Shown piece by piece: positions 52,347 through 61,264 of a stretch of 64,000 nt of DNA. Both the position numbers and the translations under genes were made by a program. Origin of the DNA: DMER01 sp003451645 (GTDB lineage: Bacteria; Pseudomonadota; Alphaproteobacteria; Micropepsales; Micropepsaceae). The notes under the pieces are model-generated. The model was not told the origin of the DNA. It worked only from the letters and a program-made list of their open reading frames with translations, and did no database searches. The stretch's first letter is position 1. Each line of letters opens with the position of its first letter. The stretch is from positions 43,361-107,360 of the forward strand of contig DALYLR010000008.1 of assembly GCA_031976175.1 (NCBI GenBank), in the 5' to 3' direction.

Positions 52347-54887
52347 ATGCTTCCAGTTGAATCTACTGTCCTGTCGTCCATGCAAACCACGAGCCTGGTC
52401 GTCTCGCCCCTTGTTTCGGGCGTGATTGGCATAGCGGTGCTGCTCACTGGTGTGAGCCTGCTCGTGCCGCTGGCGCGCCGATTGAGCTTGCCCTTTACGG
52501 TCTTGATCGCGATATTGGGGCTCGGCGTTGGCTTTCTGGCAGTCTTCGCCGACAACAAGAGCACCGGATTGTTCCTGAATGCCATCCGGGAGATGAACGT
52601 CTCCTCGGAGGCGTTCTTGAATATCTTTCTGCCACCCTTGTTGTTTGCAGGGGGGCTGACCGTCGATGTGCGGCGGATGATGGACGATTTCAGCCCCATT
52701 CTCGTGCTGGCCATCATCGCGGTGTTCTTGTGCACAGCGGCGGTGGGGCTATCGCTATGGATGGCGACGGGGACAAGTCTCCTCGTCTGTATGATCCTCG
52801 GGTCGCTTGTGGCCACCACGGATACGGCCGCAGTGCTGGGCATTTTCAGGGATATTGGCGCGCCGGGCCGCCTGACCACCATCGTTGAGGGTGAAAGCCT
52901 CTTCAATGACGCTGCCGCCATCGCCCTCTTTGTTGTGCTTCTCAATATCTTGAAGACTGCGGCCGAGGTGAGCGTCGGGGCGATATTCGTCACGCTGATC
53001 TATGGGCTCATCGGCGGCGTGCTTTGGGGCTATGTCGTGGCCCGTATCTATTGCTGGGTGATCGGCGAGTTCCGCATGGGGATCGTGGCGGAGATCACGC
53101 TCAGCGTCAGCTTGGCCTATCTGACCTTTGTGTCGTCGCAATTGATGGGCATTTCGGGCATCATCGCGGTCGTCGTGGCGGCCATGACCTTTGCCTCGGT
53201 TGGGCGGACGAAATTGTCGCCCGGGGCCTGGGAGACATTATCGGTCACGTGGCGGCAGCTCGATTTCTGGTCGACATCTTTGCTGTTCGTGCTGGCCGCA
53301 ATGAAGGCGCCAACAATCCTAAACATGGCAGCGTCCGAGTCGTCGGGCCAGATCGCTTTGGGCGTGGCCACTGTATTTGGCGCAGCCCTTCTGGCGCGCG
53401 CTGCCGTGCTATGGGGAATTCTCCCCATGCTGACGCTCGCGGGGCTTAGCCAGGCCATCAGCAACAACTACAAGATTGTTCTGTGCTGGGGTTCGCTGCG
53501 GGGCGCGATCACGGTGGCCCTGGCGCTGGCCGTGTCTGAAGACGCAGGGGTTGCCAAGGAATTTAAAGAGTTCGTCTTCATCATTGCCATGGGCTATGTG
53601 CTCGCGACCTTGTTCATCTCAGCACCCACACTGCGGCCGCTGATGAAAATGCTCAGCTTGGACAAGCTGACGCCGCAAGAACGGTTGGTGCGCGACCGCG
53701 TCATGGCGCTGTCCAGAACGCGCGTGTCGGAGGCGCTGCGCGATGTGAGCGGACGGCTTGGCTTTCGCACCACTCTGCAGCATCGCCCCGCGATCAGCAG
53801 TGAGAGCGAGCAAGGCCAGCAAAAAATGTCGCATGCGGATCTGGCGCAAGCGGGCCTTGTGGTTGCGGCCAACCGTGAGGCCGAAATGAGCCTCGAATAT
53901 CTGCAGCAAGGCAAGGTCAGCCGGCGGATCGCCGAGCGGCTGCGTGCAGATGCGTCGGCCGTCCTCGACGGCGCGCGTGTGATGGGCAGCAGCGGCGGCG
54001 CCAAGGGCTATCTGCGCGCGGCCATCAAACTGCAAAGACCTACGCTAAGCTTCCGGCTGGCGCTCCAGCTGTACAAGCGGCTGGGATGGACCGGGCCCCT
54101 GTCGCAAGAGATCGCCCTCCGCTATGAGTTGCTCATCGTCAAAACACTTCTTTTGGGGGAACTCAAGGATTTCGCCCATGACCGGCTGGCGCCCCTGATC
54201 GGCCCCGTGGCCTTAGTGGAGGTCGAACAAGCGATCCAAAGCAGGCAGGAAGCAACGCACAGTGCCATGACCGCACTGGATGTTCAGTATACAGACTTTA
54301 CCAAAGTGATGCAGGATCGCTTTATGGAGCGGCTGGCGGTCAGTTTTGAGGAAGTTGAGTACCGCAATCAATTTGAGCTTAATCTGATTTCAGAGCCCGT
54401 GTTTGAAGACCTGGCGGAAACGCATCGCCAAAAGAAGCAGGCCTTGGAGAGACGGCCACCGCTTAATCTGGGCCTTGAGTTGGAGGAGATGCTGACCAAG
54501 GTTCCGATGTTCGCTGGACTGACCAAAGACCAATTGAATCGCTTGGCGCGGAAACTGACCGCTGAGTTCTTCACTCCCGGCGCCAAGGTGATCCGGGCGG
54601 GCGATGCGGGCGACCGGATGTTCTTCATCGCGTCGGGCGAGTTGGAGATTTGGGTAGGCGGTAAAGCGGTCAACAAGCTGGAGCGGGGCAGCTTTGTGGG
54701 CGAAATGGCGCTTCTCACCAATCAGCCGCGCAGTGCCGATGTGATTGCCCTGGGTTATGTGCAGGTTCTGGTCCTTATGAAGCGCGACTTTGACAGTTTC
54801 CTGGCGTCCAACCCCTCCATCAAGGCGCAGATTGAGCTTCAGGCAGCAGAGCGGTTGGCGGCCAATCTGCGCGCCGCAACGCATTGA
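52347..54887 (+). CDS. Na+/H+ antiporter with C-terminal cNMP-binding domain, SOS1-like
   Basis: 846 residues from the ATG at 52347; a second ATG at 52380 is also possible. CPA1-type antiporter membrane domain of about 12 helices with the ion-binding Asn187-Asp188 in GESLFNDAAA and the LVCMILGSLVATTDTAAVLG region. A long cytoplasmic part (about 425-710) contains coiled helices, and residues 720-840 form a cyclic-nucleotide-binding domain (FTPGAKVIRAGDAGDRMFFI, GSFVGEMALL). This layout is that of plant SOS1 and sperm NHE. It exchanges Na+ for H+ and may be gated by a nucleotide or other signal. Confidence 0.9.
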   Translation: MLPVESTVLSSMQTTSLVVSPLVSGVIGIAVLLTGVSLLVPLARRLSLPFTVLIAILGLGVGFLAVFADNKSTGLFLNAIREMNVSSEAFLNIFLPPLLFAGGLTVDVRRMMDDFSPILVLAIIAVFLCTAAVGLSLWMATGTSLLVCMILGSLVATTDTAAVLGIFRDIGAPGRLTTIVEGESLFNDAAAIALFVVLLNILKTAAEVSVGAIFVTLIYGLIGGVLWGYVVARIYCWVIGEFRMGIVAEITLSVSLAYLTFVSSQLMGISGIIAVVVAAMTFASVGRTKLSPGAWETLSVTWRQLDFWSTSLLFVLAAMKAPTILNMAASESSGQIALGVATVFGAALLARAAVLWGILPMLTLAGLSQAISNNYKIVLCWGSLRGAITVALALAVSEDAGVAKEFKEFVFIIAMGYVLATLFISAPTLRPLMKMLSLDKLTPQERLVRDRVMALSRTRVSEALRDVSGRLGFRTTLQHRPAISSESEQGQQKMSHADLAQAGLVVAANREAEMSLEYLQQGKVSRRIAERLRADASAVLDGARVMGSSGGAKGYLRAAIKLQRPTLSFRLALQLYKRLGWTGPLSQEIALRYELLIVKTLLLGELKDFAHDRLAPLIGPVALVEVEQAIQSRQEATHSAMTALDVQYTDFTKVMQDRFMERLAVSFEEVEYRNQFELNLISEPVFEDLAETHRQKKQALERRPPLNLGLELEEMLTKVPMFAGLTKDQLNRLARKLTAEFFTPGAKVIRAGDAGDRMFFIASGELEIWVGGKAVNKLERGSFVGEMALLTNQPRSADVIALGYVQVLVLMKRDFDSFLASNPSIKAQIELQAAERLAANLRAATH

Positions 54888-54911
54888 CGCTGGGCAAGGC
54901 CGGAGACCGCG

Positions 54912-56093
54912 TCAAGGCAAAGGCAAAAGATGCTGCGCGCTCTCGTCGCGGTGTTTCTTCAAATACTTCATGAAGGGCGTCCCGCCCGTGCCCACATCAA
55001 CCGGATTGCCATCGGCGCCGCGAGCCTGACGGTTGATATAGCTGGCGGCATATTCCAGATGACGTGTACGGAAGGCCTGAACTTGGCCGACAATACCATT
55101 GTAGAGCCCGATCAGCCGGCCATCGCCCGACGTGGCAATGCATTGGCGTAATTGGGAGCGCTCTCCCACATCCTCGATGAATTTGCGGTGCTTGGGCGGG
55201 CGGTAGTGATGCAGCTCGTCGAGGAACTCCCGCAGCGGGTCGTTCTCATGAGAGATGCCGAGGAGCGCATCCATGGTCGGCACAATAGAACTCTGGGAGC
55301 CCGTCTGCCCACGGAATGACTGCGGCTGGCCGTCATATTTGGCGACCCCCTCATAGACGAGGCCATCGGGCAAAGCGGGATTGCCTTTCCAGCCGTGGAT
55401 ATAGGGCCTGACCCGCTGATAGTAGATGTAAGGGTCACAGCGCTCGGGCATGCGGTCAAACACCGGCAGGATCAATGCCCAAGCGGCCAGGATGGTCTGC
55501 AGGCCGTCGGAGACACCAGCCATATCGTTGGTCTCAACGGCATGGATGAGAGCCGGGATGGCGGCGAGCGCGCGTCCGGCTTTGGCCTCGATCTCCACAT
55601 GAACGAGGATGAACCAGTTCTCGTCCACACCACCCAAAAAATTCTGCAGGACATAGGTGTTGTCGAGGGTGACGGGCTGAGCTGGATTATGCAGAGCCCA
55701 ATTGTCCAGGGTGTAGGACGAGTAGGGCAGCAGCGGGAATTGCCCGATTGCCTCAGCGAGCGCGCAATAGGGCACAGCCAGATTGCGCGGCAGCATCAGG
55801 GGCGGTTTGTCCTCGCCCCACACATAGGCCTGCACGATGAAGGAGTAGTGCACCATGAGCAGGCGGTACTGAGCGTCACTGAGGCCCGGCAGGTGAGCCG
55901 CCATATCGATTTCCGGCACGCGCTCGAGCAAACGTCGGCAGCGCCCGGACAACATAATGCCTGGCAATGCCCGCGCCGCCGCCACGAGCGGGCGGAACAT
56001 CGGCGGAAGCTCGATATCGGCCATGTTGTAGGGCGTCAGATATCCGCGCTCGGGCGTTACGTCATAATCCTGTAGATGCAGCAGCTTTGCCAT
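54912..56093 (-). CDS. indoleamine 2,3-dioxygenase family heme protein
   Basis: 393 residues. Signature motifs of IDO are FRGQTGSQSSIVP, the heme-binding region FRTRHLEYAASYI with the proximal His of the family's (F)RxRH segment, and TGGTPFMKYLKKHRDE at the C terminus. IDO opens the indole ring of tryptophan to N-formylkynurenine; bacterial members are less common than TDO and some act on other indoles. No kynurenine-pathway genes are adjacent. It converges on the antiporter gene 25 bp away. Confidence 0.9.
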   Translation of the reverse strand: MAKLLHLQDYDVTPERGYLTPYNMADIELPPMFRPLVAAARALPGIMLSGRCRRLLERVPEIDMAAHLPGLSDAQYRLLMVHYSFIVQAYVWGEDKPPLMLPRNLAVPYCALAEAIGQFPLLPYSSYTLDNWALHNPAQPVTLDNTYVLQNFLGGVDENWFILVHVEIEAKAGRALAAIPALIHAVETNDMAGVSDGLQTILAAWALILPVFDRMPERCDPYIYYQRVRPYIHGWKGNPALPDGLVYEGVAKYDGQPQSFRGQTGSQSSIVPTMDALLGISHENDPLREFLDELHHYRPPKHRKFIEDVGERSQLRQCIATSGDGRLIGLYNGIVGQVQAFRTRHLEYAASYINRQARGADGNPVDVGTGGTPFMKYLKKHRDESAQHLLPLP

Positions 56094-56284
56094 AATGTCA
56101 CCAAATGACTAGAGCTTCGTTTGTCTGGGACGTCACAGAGCACAACGCGACCGCCCCGCCAAGCAGGGCGTTACGCACATGCGAAGGCTGGATAGCCCCG
56201 CGTGTAAGGGGGATCACTTGGCAGCGCCGCGACTCCGCGCTAAACGAGTTGCGCAGTCATGGGATGATTTGGGGAGCGCGCGAC

Positions 56285-57286
56285 ATGATCAAGGCAAACA
56301 GATGGATTGCAGTAATGGCGGCGGCCATCATGATGGCGCCTGCAACAAAGGCCAATGACAGCGCCGCGGCGATCGGCGCCGGGGGCATAGAGCTGCGCCA
56401 GCAAGGCGATGTGCGGATGGTCTCGGAAGACCTCTATGTTTCAAGGCCAAAGATCCGCGTGCGCTACGAGTTCCGTAATGAGGGGCAGTCTCCCGTGACC
56501 ACACTGGTCGCGTTTCCATTGCCGGAACTGGATCTGGCCGCGATGGGGGAGGGCGATATTGGCTGGCCGTCCGACAATAAAGAGGACCCCACAGGCTTCA
56601 AAGTTCAGGTGGATGGCAAGTCCGTCTCCCCGAAACTTGAGCGCAAGGCGGTAGTCAATGGCAAGGATGTCACGGCCGATCTTCAGGCCGCGGGCGTGCC
56701 CGTGAACTATCCGTTTGGCGATTTCTGGGACCGTGTGAAGAGTATCAGCAGGGCCAAGGTCGACGCGCTGGAGGCCAAGAAAATCGTTTTCGTTGCCCCC
56801 GAAACGCGCGAAGTCCAAGCGTTATGGACGGTCAAGAATACCTATTACTGGGAGCAGACCTTTCCGCCTGGCAAAATCGTGACGGTGGAGCACACCTATG
56901 CGCCCGTCGTTGGCGGCAGTTTCTGGTACGATGAGAAGTTCACGCCCGAAACCTTGGCCAAGCACGATCTGTTCAAGGACTTCTGCATCGATCAGGGCAC
57001 CTTGAATGCGATCAGGGCGCGTGAGGCGGCCGTAAGGGCCAAGCACAAGGTTGATCTCCCGCTATCCTATCTCGACATCCGCTACATTCTGAAGACTGGA
57101 CGCAATTGGAAGGGACCGATTGGCAGCTTCAAATTGACCGTCGATAAGGGCGCCCCCGACAACGTCGTTTCGTTTTGCGGTGAAGGCGTCACCAAATCCG
57201 GACCGACGACCTTTGTGATGCAGAAGACAAATTGGGAGCCTGATGCGGACCTTGCGGTGATTATACTGGCGGCACAGAATCTATAG
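56285..57286 (+). CDS. exported DUF4424 protein
   Basis: 333 residues from the ATG at 56285 (GGGGAG upstream). A signal peptide (WIAVMAAAIMMAPATKA-N) leads into a beta-rich protein with the DUF4424 pattern: IELRQQGDVRMVSEDLYVSR at the start, then VRYEFRNEGQSPVTTLVAFP, YYWEQTFPPGKIVTVEHTYA and a C-terminal NWKGPIGSFKLTVDKGAPDN. The family is exported and of unknown function. It lies 26 bp upstream of the DUF3828-type gene and is likely cotranscribed with it. Confidence 0.85.
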   Translation: MIKANRWIAVMAAAIMMAPATKANDSAAAIGAGGIELRQQGDVRMVSEDLYVSRPKIRVRYEFRNEGQSPVTTLVAFPLPELDLAAMGEGDIGWPSDNKEDPTGFKVQVDGKSVSPKLERKAVVNGKDVTADLQAAGVPVNYPFGDFWDRVKSISRAKVDALEAKKIVFVAPETREVQALWTVKNTYYWEQTFPPGKIVTVEHTYAPVVGGSFWYDEKFTPETLAKHDLFKDFCIDQGTLNAIRAREAAVRAKHKVDLPLSYLDIRYILKTGRNWKGPIGSFKLTVDKGAPDNVVSFCGEGVTKSGPTTFVMQKTNWEPDADLAVIILAAQNL

Positions 57287-57312
57287 CGCGTACAAGAAAA
57301 GGGACTGTGTGC

Positions 57313-57837
57313 ATGAAGCGAGTTTTGGGTTTGGTTCTGGCTCTGGCATTGGCTGGTGCGGCCTCGGCTGCGCCCAAAGTGCAAGGACAATTGCCGCCGG
57401 ATAGCGCGGCAACGGCGCAAGAGACCGCATCGCCTGAGAGTGCTGTCCGGGCGCTTTATGCCCCCTATGAAAAGGGCGGGAGCATCGACATGTCGGTGTT
57501 CCAGAACAATGTCGAGCGCGACAGGCGTCTGTCGGCGGATTTGGTCCGGGCGCTCAAGGCCTATGAGAAGGCGCAAGCGTCCTCGGACGAGCCGGGCGCG
57601 TTGGACTTCGATCCGATTATGAATGGTCAGGATTTCGGTCTTGAGGGGCTGACCGTCCGCACCGGGACAAACGTGCCCGGCAAATCCGCCGAAGTGACTG
57701 CGACGTTCAAGAATTTCGGTGAACCATCGCAGTTGACCTACCGCCTCGTTTTTGAGGGCAACACATGGCGTGTCGACAACATTATCTCGCAGAAGGACCC
57801 GATCTGGAACCTGCGTGATCTTCTGACCGCGCCATAG
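57313..57837 (+). CDS. exported DUF3828-type protein
   Basis: 174 residues from the ATG at 57313; an in-frame GTG at 57307 is also possible. A signal peptide (VLGLVLALALAGAASA-A) is followed by a helical plus beta domain matching DUF3828: SPESAVRALYAPYEKGGSID, then a final TYRLVFEGNTWRVDNIIS. The latter region is like NTF2-fold domains that often bind small ligands. Function unknown. Partnered with the DUF4424 gene upstream. It converges on small genes at 57866. Confidence 0.78.
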   Translation: MKRVLGLVLALALAGAASAAPKVQGQLPPDSAATAQETASPESAVRALYAPYEKGGSIDMSVFQNNVERDRRLSADLVRALKAYEKAQASSDEPGALDFDPIMNGQDFGLEGLTVRTGTNVPGKSAEVTATFKNFGEPSQLTYRLVFEGNTWRVDNIISQKDPIWNLRDLLTAP

Positions 57838-57865
57838 GCTTATCTGCCCGATTGCGTCCGGCCGG

Positions 57866-58114
57866 TTAGCCTTTCGGTTGCGTATTCGCCTTCAATAGTT
57901 CCAGCGCACAGTCCCCATGCGTCATGGTGACGGTTTCCTTGCGAAGGGCAGCCTCCGTTTTTTCTGAGCCGCGCTCGCCCTGCGCCGTTGTCGCGCGCTG
58001 CATCTTATCCACGGCTAGGGCCCTGCACGGATCAACCTGCCCGTAAACGTAGACCAGTGGCGCGAACACCAGGACTTGGACCAAGACAAGGAGGAATGCC
58101 AAAGTCCGGATCAT
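57866..58114 (-). CDS. small membrane-anchored protein, unknown
   Basis: 82 residues with an N-terminal hydrophobic helix (TLAFLLVLVQVLVFAPLVYV) that may be a signal peptide or anchor, then a polar segment with two Cys (DPCRALAV and GDCALELL) that could pair. No family was recognised. The next gene upstream on the same strand (58156) is a small lipoprotein; the two may be an operon. Confidence 0.55.
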   Translation of the reverse strand: MIRTLAFLLVLVQVLVFAPLVYVYGQVDPCRALAVDKMQRATTAQGERGSEKTEAALRKETVTMTHGDCALELLKANTQPKG

Positions 58115-58155
58115 CCAAGCCTCCGACTAAACGCTGCGGGGTAGCGAACTCTGAG

Positions 58156-58437
58156 CTATCGGCGGTCGCCGCCAGGGATTTCAAATCCGCCGCCTTGGCT
58201 CGCTGGAGGCCTGCAATGGCTGAAGCCCGCTTTCCAGCCGGAGCGATAGAACTCACTGGCCGACCACATGTTTTCATTACGCCGGACGCGCTTGGAATAC
58301 TGCGGATCGTAGCTCGTCCCTGCGTCGCATCCTTCATTGTAGCCGATCTGATACTCTGGATTATTGACGTCGATGCTGGGACCACAGGCATTCAGCAAAA
58401 GGGCAGCGAGGGTGAGGGCGAGACTAAAACGCTTCAT
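58156..58437 (-). CDS. small lipoprotein, unknown
   Basis: 93 residues with a lipobox (ALLLNAC, lipid Cys18), then a Tyr/Asn/Asp-rich mature part: PEYQIGYNEGCDAGTSYDPQ and EFYRSGWKAGFSHCRPP. Two more Cys could form a disulphide. The repeated YNEGCxxG-SGWxAGFSHC-like pattern (gly-cys-gly helix) is found in many small alphaproteobacterial lipoproteins of unknown role. It lies 41 bp upstream of the gene at 57866 on the same strand. Confidence 0.62.
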   Translation of the reverse strand: MKRFSLALTLAALLLNACGPSIDVNNPEYQIGYNEGCDAGTSYDPQYSKRVRRNENMWSASEFYRSGWKAGFSHCRPPASQGGGFEIPGGDRR

Positions 58438-58646
58438 GACCGAACCTAATTGATTTGAGCTTAGTTTGATACAGCGTGGCTAACCAGTATGGGGTTCCAA
58501 TAGCTCACAGCTTTGGCGCGATTAAGCAACATCCTGACGGAACTTACAGCAAAAAAGGCCGTTTGGGCCCGCGGATTAACTCAATCTGTTGGGCGCGTGT
58601 TAACGCCCGCATGCCAATTTTTCCTTGATTTCCTGGCAGGATCCCC

Positions 58647-59708
58647 GTGCACGACCTTTTGACCATGCGCTCAATCACGCATAGCCGGTCCACTTTGGCC
58701 CGGGCGAGCCTGTTTGAAAAAGTGGCAGGCCTTTGGCTCGGCGACAATGCGGCACTGAATGCCGAGAGCCAGGACGTGATGGACAGGCTCCTGACGGACC
58801 TCATCCCTGATGTAGAACCCTTTGTGAAAGCGAAGGTCGCGACGTCGCTGTCGCAGTGCGGCACGGCCCCGGCCAGACTCGTGCGGGCGCTGGCTCATGA
58901 TCACGACATTTCGGTCGCCGGCCCCATTCTTGAGCGCTGCAAAAGCTTACCGGAGAATGAACTGCTCCGCTTGGCGCAGTCCGGCGGTGTATTGACGCGT
59001 CTCGCCCTCGCAAGGCGGGAGGCTTTGCCGCTGCAATTGGCAGAGGCCCTGTGCCACCGCAGAGAACTTGCCGTGTTGCGCTTGGTCGCCGCCAACCCGG
59101 GCGCAAGGCTCAGCCGCCGCGTTTTCCGGGAATTGACAGGCCAGGCAAAGGGCGATGCAGCGTTGTGCGAGACCCTTCTCGCCCGGTCTGATTTCCCTGC
59201 GGATTTGGCGTTCAAAGTCTTTTGGTGGGTATCCCCGCCCTGGCGCCGGGCCGTCGTCGAGCGTTTTCCAGTGAGTGCTGCCCAGGTCGATATTGCCCAG
59301 CATGATTTGGGTGACCAGCCAATGGATGCGGCCATTGCCGTAAAGCATGAGAGCCAAGACTTGAGCGCCAACGTCGAAGGGGCAACGTCGCTCTTGGAGG
59401 CTTTGCGGAACGGTGGACTGCGCGACGCGGTGCAAAGTTTGTCGGCCGCTGCGGGGATCAGGGCGGACACGGCCGCGCGCATCATCAACGATAAGGGTGC
59501 CGAGCCTCTGGCGATTGCCTTGCGCGCGCTTGGCGCCGACGGCATGCAACTGACGGCGCTCGTCGAGACTTTGGATCACTTGCGCTCAGGGCCGGTTCGC
59601 ACCGCGGCCAGCATGGCGAGCTTGGAGCACGTATTCCATGCTGTGACCCAGGGCCGCGCACAAACCATTTTGGCCCTGTGGAATGTGCAATTGCGCGACG
59701 GGACTTAA
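58647..59708 (+). CDS. DUF2336 protein
   Basis: 353 residues with a GTG start at 58647 (AGGAT upstream); an ATG at 58665 is also possible. Soluble, almost all helical, with the DUF2336 pattern: LFEKVAGLWLGDNAALNAES near the start, repeated short helices such as APARLVRALAHDHDISVAGP and LLRLAQSGGVLTRLALARRE, typical of HEAT/ARM-like repeats. The family is common in alphaproteobacteria and of unknown role. It lies upstream of the c-di-GMP riboswitch and parA on the same strand, with a 230-bp gap, so it may be read as a separate unit. Confidence 0.8.
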   Translation: MHDLLTMRSITHSRSTLARASLFEKVAGLWLGDNAALNAESQDVMDRLLTDLIPDVEPFVKAKVATSLSQCGTAPARLVRALAHDHDISVAGPILERCKSLPENELLRLAQSGGVLTRLALARREALPLQLAEALCHRRELAVLRLVAANPGARLSRRVFRELTGQAKGDAALCETLLARSDFPADLAFKVFWWVSPPWRRAVVERFPVSAAQVDIAQHDLGDQPMDAAIAVKHESQDLSANVEGATSLLEALRNGGLRDAVQSLSAAAGIRADTAARIINDKGAEPLAIALRALGADGMQLTALVETLDHLRSGPVRTAASMASLEHVFHAVTQGRAQTILALWNVQLRDGT

Positions 59709-59744
59709 AGGCCCGTTAAGCGCAGGTAGTGATGACGGCACAAT

Positions 59745-59759
59745 TTTACGCGTCATTAA
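59745..59759. promoter_or_regulatory. candidate CtrA-type site before the riboswitch
   Basis: TTTA-CGCGTCA-TTAA differs by one base from the CtrA consensus TTAA-N7-TTAA. It lies about 70 bp upstream of the riboswitch aptamer, where a promoter would be expected. Chance occurrence is possible at this level of match. Confidence 0.35.
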
Positions 59760-59819
59760 GGCGCATACTGACAGACTGAAAGGCGTAGGAGCGGGGATGA
59801 CCCGACCCTGATGAACCCA

Positions 59820-59925
59820 ACCACGAAACGGCAAACCGGCGGGAACGCCGCGACGCAAAGCTTCCGGTCCTAACCTCGTCTGAGACAGCGCTCTCATGCG
59901 GGACGGATAGCGGAGCCGCCGAAAG
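59820..59925 (+). ncRNA. c-di-GMP-I (GEMM) riboswitch in the parA leader
   Basis: All core GEMM-I elements occur in order: GGCAAACC (59830-59837), a GGCG/CGCC hairpin with a GGAA GNRA tetraloop (59838-59849), the invariant GACGCAAAGC (59852-59861), the receptor half TCCGGTCCTAACC (59863-59875), and the 3' half GGACGGATAGCGGAGCCGCCG (59901-59921). The base equivalent to G20 of the Vc2 aptamer is G, which favours c-di-GMP over cGAMP. The ribosome-binding site AAGGAGAG (59923-59930) starts right at the 3' end of the aptamer, so ligand binding probably affects translation of parA. Confidence 0.85.
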
Positions 59926-59938
59926 GAGAGTAGTTCAG

Positions 59939-60673
59939 ATGCCGCAGTCCATGCGTGTCCTAGTATTCGCGTCCCAGAAGGGCGGATCGGGCAAGACAAC
60001 CCTAGCAGGTCATATTGGTGTCATGGCGGAGCTGGCGGGTGCCGGCCCGGTAGCACTCGTTGACACGGACCCGCAAGGGTCTTTAGCCAAATGGTGGAAC
60101 TGCCGGGAGGCGCAAGCCCCCGCCTTTATCCACTCAACCTTCACAAATCTGGTCCACGACCTCGATCAGGCTCGCGCACAAGGCTTCAGGCTTGTCGTGA
60201 TCGACACACCGCCGGCCGTTACGAAAGCAATCTCAGAAGTGGTCTCGTTTGCCGATCTGGTGGTGCTGCCGACCCGGCCAAGCCCGCATGATCTGCGTGC
60301 CGTAGGTCCCACGATCGACATCGTCGAAGCGCGCAAAAAACAGATGGTCTTTGTACTGAACGCGGCTGCGGCCCGGGCGAAGATCACGAGCGAGGCGGCG
60401 GTCGCCTTATCGCAGCATGGCACCGTCGCGCCATCCTTCATCCACAGCCGCACGGACTTTGCCGCCTCGATGATCGACGGCCGCACCGTGATGGAAGCCG
60501 ACCCGGACGGCAAGTCCGCCGAGGAAATCCGGCAGCTCTGGGCCTATCTGGAGAACCGCCTCCACAAGATGGACCCGGCGGCATTGGCAGAACCTGCGCA
60601 ACATGCCAACCGCAATACCAACGCATTGGGTCGCGAAGTACCCGCCTTTGGCCGCCGCGCGGTCTTTTCTTGA
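59939..60673 (+). CDS. ParA/MinD-family ATPase
   Basis: 244 residues. The deviant Walker A KGGSGKT is at 14-20 with the signature Lys of ParA-type ATPases, followed by the switch DTDPQGS at 42-48 and the VVIDTPPAV Walker B region. It has no N-terminal helix-turn-helix, so it is a small (type Ib-like) ParA that would move on the nucleoid and position a cargo. A c-di-GMP riboswitch in its leader, with AAGGAGAG before the ATG, is unusual. It is followed 22 bp later by an RHH-domain protein, its likely partner. It does not lie next to parB, so it is not the chromosomal parABS. Confidence 0.9.
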   Translation: MPQSMRVLVFASQKGGSGKTTLAGHIGVMAELAGAGPVALVDTDPQGSLAKWWNCREAQAPAFIHSTFTNLVHDLDQARAQGFRLVVIDTPPAVTKAISEVVSFADLVVLPTRPSPHDLRAVGPTIDIVEARKKQMVFVLNAAAARAKITSEAAVALSQHGTVAPSFIHSRTDFAASMIDGRTVMEADPDGKSAEEIRQLWAYLENRLHKMDPAALAEPAQHANRNTNALGREVPAFGRRAVFS

Positions 60674-60695
60674 ATTAGGGCGGAGGCCTTACCCC

Positions 60696-61238
60696 ATGTC
60701 CAAGTCTCGTTTCGCGTCGCTCACAGCTGGGCTTTTGGCCCGGAAAGGCGAGGCAGAACCCACGGCCAGTCCGTTTGCGGATGAGTTGCTCACCCGCGTC
60801 GGCTCGCCCGCGGTTGAACTGACGCTCAATCCCATGCCCAAGGGCCATCATGCGTCGCCCTTTGGACGCAAAGTGGCGGAGCCGGTTGTCCCGCCCGACT
60901 ATCCAAGCTTGTTCACCGATCCGGTCGATCACGTAAGCCCGCCGCCTCTTGCCGCAGTCGTGCCGTTGCCGCGCATGCGCTTAGTCAATACTCCGCCCGC
61001 GGAGGAGCTAGCGCCCTCGGCTGCGTGTGGGAACTGCCCTTCGCCGTCGGAGGCTGGAAAGGTCTATCACGTCAATCTGCGCCTCAAGCGTCAGCGCTTT
61101 GTCCGGCTGAAACTGGCGGCAGCACTCACCCGGCGTGCGGCGCAGGACATCATCTCAGAGGCGCTGGACGCTTGGTTCGCGCAAATGCCGGATGACATCA
61201 AAGGCGGGTGCGCGTGTATGGCGGGGCAGGAGCCCTAA
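60696..61238 (+). CDS. ribbon-helix-helix partner of ParA
   Basis: 180 residues from the ATG at 60696 (GGAGG upstream). Residues 1-120 are rich in Pro, Ala and charged residues and look disordered. Residues 123-163 (VYHVNLRLKRQRFVRLKLAA, then LTRRAAQDIISEALDAWFAQ) fit a MetJ/Arc ribbon-helix-helix: a strand with alternating residues followed by two helices. Two Cys pairs, CGNC at 111-114 and CAC at 172-174, flank the domain. Small ParA proteins are often paired with RHH centromere-binding proteins (ParG/Omega type), so it may bind DNA; a role as cargo adaptor is also possible. Unknown beyond this. Confidence 0.72.
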   Translation: MSKSRFASLTAGLLARKGEAEPTASPFADELLTRVGSPAVELTLNPMPKGHHASPFGRKVAEPVVPPDYPSLFTDPVDHVSPPPLAAVVPLPRMRLVNTPPAEELAPSAACGNCPSPSEAGKVYHVNLRLKRQRFVRLKLAAALTRRAAQDIISEALDAWFAQMPDDIKGGCACMAGQEP

Positions 61239-61264
61239 TCGAGCCAGTGGCGTGGCGCGCATGC

